A program made the position numbers and the translations under genes. A stretch of 11,347 nt of DNA from the NCBI GenBank assembly GCA_029882235.1, contig JAOULB010000031.1:1-11347 (forward strand), in the 5' to 3' direction. This document shows, one piece after another, positions 6,749-11,347 of this stretch. Each line of letters starts with the position of its first letter. The first letter of the stretch is position 1. This stretch comes from Gammaproteobacteria bacterium. GTDB lineage: Bacteria; Pseudomonadota; Gammaproteobacteria; UBA6429; Thiohalophilaceae. The notes under the pieces are model-generated. The model had not been told where the DNA came from. It was given only the letters and a program-made list of their open reading frames with translations, and searched no databases.

Positions 6749-6979
6749 ATGTCTGCGTTTGATCAAGAACTTGACGCTTCAGGTTTAAATTGTCCACTGC
6801 CTATTCTGCGTGCCAAGAAAACTCTGGCTGGTATGTCTGGCGGTCAGGTATTACACATTATTGCGACTGATCCCGGTTCAGTAAAAGATTTTGAAGCATT
6901 TTCAAAACAAACAGGAAATGAATTGATGGAATCAAAAGAAGAAGGTGGTAAATTTTTCTTCCTGATCAAAAAATCATAA
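6749..6979 (+). CDS. tusA: TusA-family sulfur carrier protein
   Basis: This 76-residue cytoplasmic protein has the TusA signature G-L-N-C15-P-L-P, in which the single Cys carries a persulfide, followed by the basic helix I-L-R-A-K-K and the two-layer alpha/beta fold length typical of the family. TusA-type carriers relay sulfane sulfur for tRNA thiolation, molybdenum-cofactor work or, in sulfur oxidisers, between rhodanese/DsrE-type donors and sHdr or Dsr systems. AAGGAG (6737-6742) sits six bases before the ATG. It is a single-gene unit with its own candidate promoter and terminator. The divergent bepA neighbour resembles the Pseudomonas aeruginosa PA1005/PA1006 arrangement, which would suggest a housekeeping or molybdenum-related role; the nearby sox genes suggest dissimilatory sulfur transfer. 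The window cannot decide between them. Confidence 0.93.
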   Translation: MSAFDQELDASGLNCPLPILRAKKTLAGMSGGQVLHIIATDPGSVKDFEAFSKQTGNELMESKEEGGKFFFLIKKS

Positions 6980-7000
6980 GTCAGTTCATGTCCATTACTT

Positions 7001-7024
7001 TTATTCAGCAGAAATGCTGAATAA
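7001..7024 (+). repeat. GAAA-loop hairpin after tusA
   Basis: TTATTCAGCA (7001-7010), GAAA, TGCTGAATAA (7015-7024) form a perfect 10-bp stem capped by a GNRA tetraloop, 22 bp after the tusA stop and 14 bp before the terminator A-run. CCATT (6993-6997) and the overlapping AATGG (7023-7027) could pair as an alternative extension with a bulge. No U-tract follows; likely a 3'-end stability or processing element. Confidence 0.6.
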
Positions 7025-7037
7025 TGGTTTCAGGATT

Positions 7038-7067
7038 AAAAAAAACCCGCTTTATGCGGGTTTTTTT
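7038..7067. terminator. Bidirectional terminator between tusA and fadL-like gene 1
   Basis: CCCGC (7046-7050), TTTAT, GCGGG (7056-7060), flanked by A8 on the left and T7 on the right. It ends tusA on the plus strand and, read in reverse, the convergent fadL-like gene whose stop is 23 bp away. Confidence 0.92.
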
Positions 7068-7089
7068 GTTTCTTTACAGAGCTAAGACT

Positions 7090-8439
7090 TCAGAAGTTCC
7101 AATTTAATTGTGCGCTTAAGATACTAACTTCTGATTCATAACTACCACGTAAAGTCGCATTTGTTCCATTTGTTCGATTTATTTCAACATCATCCACAGA
7201 TATCATGGCATAGCCGACATCAACACTCGTTTCTTTTGAGATTGTGTAGCCTAAGCCAACGGTTAGCCAGGTTCGATCTGCGTCAGGTACACGTGGCGAA
7301 GCTCTTTCCGCTGAGGGGACAGGGGATTCATCCATCGCATAACCAAATCTGAGCTTCATTTTATCATTCATACGATAAGTACCACCCACTGAGATACGAC
7401 TTGCATCTTCCCATTCCAGTTCTTCAACGGAATCTGGTGTATTGACTGAAGGGAAACTGATACGCAGCTCTGGCAGGCTGGACCATTCGGTTACAGTATA
7501 GTCAGCCATAATTTCCCAGCTGTCATTTAACTTATGGTGATAACTAAGAGACCAGCTCGCAGGTAGTTCGGCAGTCGCGGCGGCAGCTGAATCACCATAA
7601 AGTCCACCAGCGAGAAGGACAGGATGAATGTCAGTAAAATCTGCTGTGCCGGTTAGTTCGTGCTTAATCGCAGAGCGGTAGGCGAATCCGAGTCGACCTG
7701 CATCATTTATTTGATACATCATCCCGAAATTAAAGCCCCAGGCCGAACCATCACCTGAAATGACAGCGGTACCATCATTAGTTGTTGGGGTGCCAGCACA
7801 GGCTGCAAAAACACCAAAGCCAGGTATACCGCTACCAGCAAGTCCAGTACAAAGAGCGGGTTGGTCGATATTGGATGACAGGGTGACCTCAGCAGTCTGG
7901 TAATTAAGGCCGAACCCGAAGGAAAGTTGATCGCTCATCTTATAGGAAATTGCAGGGTTTAAATTGATCGTGACTATCTCTGATTTTAAAGCATGATAGC
8001 GACCGACCCAGCCTTCCTGGTAATTGGTTGAGTTGCCAAATGGTGCATTGACCCCAAATCCAAAATCCAGTTTGGAGTTAATGTTGTTGGTATAGAAAAA
8101 GTTCGGTACAAACGCATCTTCGCCTGCATCACCACCATTACCGCCGCTGATTGGGACAACTCCAGCAACGTTTGAACCATTGTTGGTGAAAGTCATTTCA
8201 GGCTGGATGATATGGCCTGCAGCGGTTATTTGGTGCTTTTGTAGTCGAGACATGCCTGCTGGATTAAAGTAGACAGTTGATGCATCTTCAGCGACGGCGC
8301 TTCCGCCTGCATAAGCATTGCCAAGTCCGCTGACCCCGTTTTCGATAATTGCAAACCCAGCCGCTTGCGCTGAAAGTGGTAAAGCGGATGAACAAATTAG
8401 AATTAACCCAGATGAAGTAATATTGAGTTGGCGTTTCAT
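7090..8439 (-). CDS. FadL/OmpP1/TodX family outer-membrane channel (1)
   Basis: FadL-family proteins are 14-strand outer-membrane barrels that let hydrophobic molecules such as fatty acids or aromatic hydrocarbons diffuse laterally into the membrane. The signal peptide ends at about residue 27 (A-Q-A-A). The mature N-terminus G-F-A-I-I-E followed by G-L-G-N-A-Y-A-G-G and the hatch motif Y-F-N-P-A-G-M (57-63) is diagnostic. The rest alternates beta-strands, and the protein ends in W-N-F, the usual C-terminal aromatic of BAM substrates. The length of 449 is normal. C197 and C214 fall in a glycine-rich loop and could form an extracellular disulfide. AAGGAGA lies 8 bases before the ATG. It is divergent from a second, shorter family member, with a promoter region rich in inverted repeats. 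Its substrate cannot be told. Confidence 0.92.
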   Translation of the reverse strand: MKRQLNITSSGLILICSSALPLSAQAAGFAIIENGVSGLGNAYAGGSAVAEDASTVYFNPAGMSRLQKHQITAAGHIIQPEMTFTNNGSNVAGVVPISGGNGGDAGEDAFVPNFFYTNNINSKLDFGFGVNAPFGNSTNYQEGWVGRYHALKSEIVTINLNPAISYKMSDQLSFGFGLNYQTAEVTLSSNIDQPALCTGLAGSGIPGFGVFAACAGTPTTNDGTAVISGDGSAWGFNFGMMYQINDAGRLGFAYRSAIKHELTGTADFTDIHPVLLAGGLYGDSAAAATAELPASWSLSYHHKLNDSWEIMADYTVTEWSSLPELRISFPSVNTPDSVEELEWEDASRISVGGTYRMNDKMKLRFGYAMDESPVPSAERASPRVPDADRTWLTVGLGYTISKETSVDVGYAMISVDDVEINRTNGTNATLRGSYESEVSILSAQLNWNF

Positions 8440-8461
8440 TATAAATCTCCTTTTCCCCGTT

Positions 8462-8517
8462 ATTATAATGTGTATATAGGCGTCTATATCCGTGATTAAG
8501 TTACATAGTGACTTAAT
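8462..8517 (-). promoter_or_regulatory. Promoter and two inverted repeats of fadL-like gene 1
   Basis: On the minus strand TTAATC (8499-8494) and TATACA (8476-8471) are 17 bases apart; TATAAT (8467-8462) is an alternative -10. In the spacer lies ATATAG-GCGT-CTATAT (8474-8489). Over the -35 lies a 10-bp inverted repeat (one G-T pair) with arms 8495-8504 and 8508-8517 and only 3 bases between. The placement suits repressor sites; the regulator is unknown. Confidence 0.4.
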
Positions 8518-8957
8518 TTTATTTTATTAAATAAGTCAGAACTATTTACTATTTAGCCGATGAGGTCAATTCTTTCTAATAATGTATAGATTTTGAATGG
8601 GTGGGAGTTGAGTGAATCTCTATATTGATTTAAAAATAAAACACAAACCAAAGCTGGGTTGGTTTGAAGAGAATCACCGAGCGCTAAAAGGTACTTGAAA
8701 AACTGAATTTTAGTAACCAAGGGTATCAATAAGCTATTACCTTATGGGCACTCAGTGTTTTAGTCTCATGTGTGACTATACGTACATACTCTTGATGACG
8801 TTAGAAAAATAATGTACCCATAGCGCGCTGGTTAAATTTTAGCCGGATATCAATATGCCTAAATTGTTGCTATATATTAACTTAAGGTAGTTGTTTTATA
8901 ACAATAAATGATATTCAGCGCGTCATGAGAAAACAATACTGTGAGGAGATGAGTTAC
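8518..8957. other. Gene-free region upstream of fadL-like gene 2
   Basis: About 440 bp of AT-rich sequence between the divergent channel genes shows no open frame with a ribosome site. It contains a perfect 8-bp inverted repeat, CAAACCAA (8644-8651) and TTGGTTTG (8659-8666), and a smaller one, TTGTT-TTAT-AACAA (8891-8904), just before fadL-like gene 2. No confident promoter for gene 2 was found. Confidence 0.45.
8943..8957 (+). promoter_or_regulatory. Ribosome binding site deciding the start of fadL-like gene 2
   Basis: GAGGAG (8943-8948) is 9 bases before the ATG at 8958 but overlaps the codons of upstream candidate starts at 8925 and abuts that at 8949. This favours 8958 as the true start, which also gives a compact signal peptide. 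Confidence 0.65.
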
Positions 8958-10154
8958 ATGAACATGTTACATAAAAAATTAATCAGCATGACGGCGGTGG
9001 CCTGTATGGTTACACCGCTTGCAGCAAATGCAACAAATGGTATTTTGCCTTTTGGTAATGGTATGGTTGCCCATGGTTTTGGTGGTGCGGGTATAGCGAA
9101 TGCATCTGAAACCATGTCTGGCGTAGATAACCCAGCGTTAGTTTCCAATACAAGTGAACAATGGACAATCGCTGGTTCAGTATTTATGCCTTATCGTTCT
9201 GCTGATCCTGGATCAGGCACTTATGTTGAAAGTGAATCAAATTTCTTCATAGTTCCTCAAGGCGGTTACACTTCCAATATCAGTAGCACTATGGACTATG
9301 GTGTCCTCCTATACGCAATGGGTGGTATGAACACAGACTATCCAGATGCGAGTCAGTTTAACTCTCTATTACCCGCTACACGCGTGGGCATGGATTTATC
9401 AGGACTTGTTATCGCTCCAACGCTTAGTTTTAAAATTGATGATAGTTCTTCTATCGGTGCTTCATTGTTAGTTGGCTATGCAAAGCTAGAAACTGAAGGT
9501 CCTGGTGTTGGCGGTTTCCCTGGGAATGAAAGTGACACTACAACGGGTTACGGCTTTAAACTTGGTTATCACGTGAAGGCAGGAGAAAGCACAACCATTG
9601 GCGTTATTTATCAGTCTGTTATTGATATGGGCGAAATGTCTTTCTGCGATTCTATTTTTGCTGGTCTGAAAGCAACAGGTAAAGACTGCTCAATTGATAT
9701 GCCTGACCAGTATGGCGTCGGTGTTACGCATAAGTTAAATAAAACCTGGATGCTTGTTGCTGACATATTGCAGGTAAACTGGTCAAATGTTGATGTTTTT
9801 GCGCATGGCTTTGCGTGGGAGGATCAAACAATATATAAAATCGGTGCCGAATACGATATGGGTGGAGGAAATGCTCTCCGGTTTGGTTATAACTACGGTA
9901 AATCTCCAATCAAAGACTCAGGTGTAGGCCTAAATCTTCTTGCACCAGCAGTAACTGAAACCCATTATGTTGCTGGTTATGGAATGAAGTTAGACTCTAA
10001 AAGTGAGTTGAATATGTACTTTGCCTATGTTCCTGAAACTGAACAGTCGGGTACGGCTTACCAAGGTTCACCTCCAACACCAATTCCAGGTGCGACTGCT
10101 AGAGTAAAAATGAATCAATATGCATTAGGTGTTGGTTATAACGTTCGTTTCTAG
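8958..10154 (+). CDS. FadL/OmpP1-type outer-membrane channel (2)
   Basis: This 398-residue outer-membrane barrel of the FadL superfamily is from a different branch than gene 1. The signal peptide (1 to about 25) ends in A-A-N-A; the mature protein begins T-N-G-I-L-P-F-G. It continues with G-F-G-G-A-G-I-A-N-A and D-N-P-A-L (57-61), the counterpart of the N-P-A hatch motif in FadL. Alternating beta-strands follow, and the chain ends in V-R-F. C230 and C244 flank a short loop and may form a disulfide. An in-frame ATG at 8925 would add 11 residues ahead of the signal peptide, but the ribosome site supports 8958. The presumed role is passive uptake of a hydrophobic compound. Its own terminator follows, so it is a single-gene unit. 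Family call good, substrate unknown. Confidence 0.85.
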   Translation: MNMLHKKLISMTAVACMVTPLAANATNGILPFGNGMVAHGFGGAGIANASETMSGVDNPALVSNTSEQWTIAGSVFMPYRSADPGSGTYVESESNFFIVPQGGYTSNISSTMDYGVLLYAMGGMNTDYPDASQFNSLLPATRVGMDLSGLVIAPTLSFKIDDSSSIGASLLVGYAKLETEGPGVGGFPGNESDTTTGYGFKLGYHVKAGESTTIGVIYQSVIDMGEMSFCDSIFAGLKATGKDCSIDMPDQYGVGVTHKLNKTWMLVADILQVNWSNVDVFAHGFAWEDQTIYKIGAEYDMGGGNALRFGYNYGKSPIKDSGVGLNLLAPAVTETHYVAGYGMKLDSKSELNMYFAYVPETEQSGTAYQGSPPTPIPGATARVKMNQYALGVGYNVRF

Positions 10155-10182
10155 TTAGTATCAGAAAATTGTTAAACTAAAT

Positions 10183-10210
10183 AAAGGCCATGCAGATGCA
10201 TGGCCTTTTT
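10183..10210 (+). terminator. Terminator of fadL-like gene 2
   Basis: GGCCATGC (10186-10193), AGAT, GCATGGCC (10198-10205), preceded by AAA and followed by T5. On the minus strand it is followed by TTTATTTAG and may also end the convergent last gene, whose stop is 25 bp away. Confidence 0.92.
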
Positions 10211-10234
10211 GATTGTTGTTTTTAGTAGAAAATA

Positions 10235-11344
10235 TTATGGATTGACAGGTTCTGCAAGCGCAGTCATGTCGGCTTTTAATCCCGTTGCGGTATTCCCTGC
10301 CCATTCGATGCTAAAGCCATCACCTGAATCATTAATCGGTGCTCCTGCCGTAGCATCGAGTCCTAATGATCCACAGCCTGATCCTGCAACAGGGCTAGCA
10401 GGTACGGTGTAATCTATACACTGAACATCGCCACCCGAACCAATATTGTTATTGTCAGCATGGCCTGTTGTGGTATCGGCAATGCTGCCCGATTCGCTCA
10501 GGAAGAAGGCGTTAACATTACTTGTTGTCTTGTTACCATGCACCGCTGTACGGAACCCATAAACTGTTCCAGTTTTATTATAGGAGCGCACTAGCCAGAT
10601 TTTGTAGGTTTCGCTGGATGCAGTCTGGAACTTTGCAACAAAGTATTCATTACCTGTTGAAACACCCGGTTCATTCACCATGTAGAGCTCCAGTCGGGCG
10701 TCCGCACTATCAGTCGTGTCGTAGTAGACCTCAATATTCCGCTGAACACCTGCAGTTGGATTACTTTCACCCATGTTCATACGAATCCAGCCAACCGTGT
10801 TACTACAGTTAAACTCGATATTGAAAAAGGTTGTGCCATCGAATTTAACCACGACACGTTTTTCATATTTGCCTCCTGCCCCCGTATATCCAGCGGGTAT
10901 TGTTTTTAGTGGTGGTTCAAAGTACATGGTATATGTACCATTGCCTTCTTCAACCATGCTCGCACTACCCGTATCGGGCACCGAATCACAAGATGAATAA
11001 CCGGCACTTGTTAGGCCACCGCCCAATGCCGTTGGGCCCGTGATCTGGCGAATCATACCAAGGAAGCCACCATCAGGCCCTTCCATGCCCTGTGGGTAGC
11101 CATTTGGTGCACCATTGATAAGAAAATACATAAATCGTAAATGCTGCGGTAGTTTTCCATCCCCACCAGTCAGAATATCATTTGCCTGGGCATGTTTGAT
11201 AAAACTGATTCGGTCAAATACTTGCGCCAGACTATCATCTGATTGAGTTTGAGAGGGTGCCTGAATGTTAAGGTTAAAAATACTCAGCATCAGAATCAGG
11301 ACTGAGGAGAAAAAAATGTGTTTGGGGTTTGTGTTTACTTTCAT
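10235..11344 (-). CDS. Exported protein of unknown function
   Basis: I do not recognise this 369-residue protein. Residues about 8-29 (I-F-F-S-S-V-L-I-L-M-L, ending N-I-Q-A) look like a Sec signal peptide after a basic start, so it is probably periplasmic or secreted; no lipobox cysteine is seen. The mature chain is rich in Gly, Ser, Thr and Asn, with alternating beta-type strands at about 135-285, such as the V-V-V-K-F and R-N-I-E-V-Y-Y stretches. It has four cysteines (C119, C180, C309, C324), enough for two disulfides. The C-terminal third (about 290-369) is low in hydrophobic residues and linker-like. The start has no visible ribosome site because the window ends 3 bases upstream; the frame stays open there, so an earlier start cannot be excluded. 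It converges on fadL-like gene 2, which gives no functional hint. Confidence 0.7.
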   Translation of the reverse strand: MKVNTNPKHIFFSSVLILMLSIFNLNIQAPSQTQSDDSLAQVFDRISFIKHAQANDILTGGDGKLPQHLRFMYFLINGAPNGYPQGMEGPDGGFLGMIRQITGPTALGGGLTSAGYSSCDSVPDTGSASMVEEGNGTYTMYFEPPLKTIPAGYTGAGGKYEKRVVVKFDGTTFFNIEFNCSNTVGWIRMNMGESNPTAGVQRNIEVYYDTTDSADARLELYMVNEPGVSTGNEYFVAKFQTASSETYKIWLVRSYNKTGTVYGFRTAVHGNKTTSNVNAFFLSESGSIADTTTGHADNNNIGSGGDVQCIDYTVPASPVAGSGCGSLGLDATAGAPINDSGDGFSIEWAGNTATGLKADMTALAEPVNP

Positions 11345-11347
11345 GTG

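Noticed and set aside
8495..8521. Plus-strand intrinsic terminator (hairpin followed by T-run) before fadL-like gene 1
   Set aside because: No plus-strand gene ends there; the position fits the promoter of the minus-strand channel gene better.

Overview
The window looks like chromosomal DNA of a moderately AT-rich gammaproteobacterium that handles reduced sulfur. Four of its nine protein genes belong to families tied to sulfur: a YeeE/YedE-type (thiosulfate-uptake family) transporter, a SulP anion transporter, the thiosulfate-oxidising cytochrome pair SoxX and SoxA, and the persulfide carrier TusA. Two FadL-type outer-membrane channels, a BepA-like outer-membrane quality-control protease with a Sec signal peptide, and several exported proteins show a Gram-negative envelope. 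The exact genus cannot be read from the sequence.

Layout from left to right: the 3' part of a YeeE/YedE gene (+) runs in from the left edge and ends in a strong hairpin. That hairpin overlaps a stable-RNA-type promoter for a tRNA-Lys(TTT) gene with encoded CCA. Next comes a SulP transporter with a C-terminal STAS domain (+), preceded by a perfect AT-rich inverted repeat on a TATAAT box. SulP and the soxX-soxA pair (-) converge on a gene-free 180-bp stretch bounded by two nearly identical bidirectional terminators. Upstream of soxX lies a bepA-like M48 metalloprotease with a TPR-like tail (-). It is divergent from tusA (+), which ends in a GAAA-loop hairpin followed by a bidirectional terminator shared with the convergent fadL-like gene 1 (-). 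A 0.5-kb AT-rich region rich in inverted repeats separates fadL-like gene 1 from the divergent fadL-like gene 2 (+). The last gene (-), converging on fadL-like gene 2, encodes an exported protein I do not recognise.

A coherent reading is as follows. The YeeE-like protein imports a sulfur anion such as thiosulfate, SoxXA handles thiosulfate in the periplasm, TusA relays sulfane sulfur in the cytoplasm, and SulP moves sulfate or another anion across the inner membrane. SoxY, SoxZ and SoxB are not in the window, so SoxXA is either an orphan pair or is completed elsewhere. TusA may instead belong with its bepA neighbour as a housekeeping pair. The two FadL channels could admit hydrophobic substrates, but their substrates cannot be read from sequence. 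No CRISPR array, insertion sequence, integrase or clear novel defence or mobile system was seen. The most open items are the unrecognised secreted protein and several regulatory inverted repeats.
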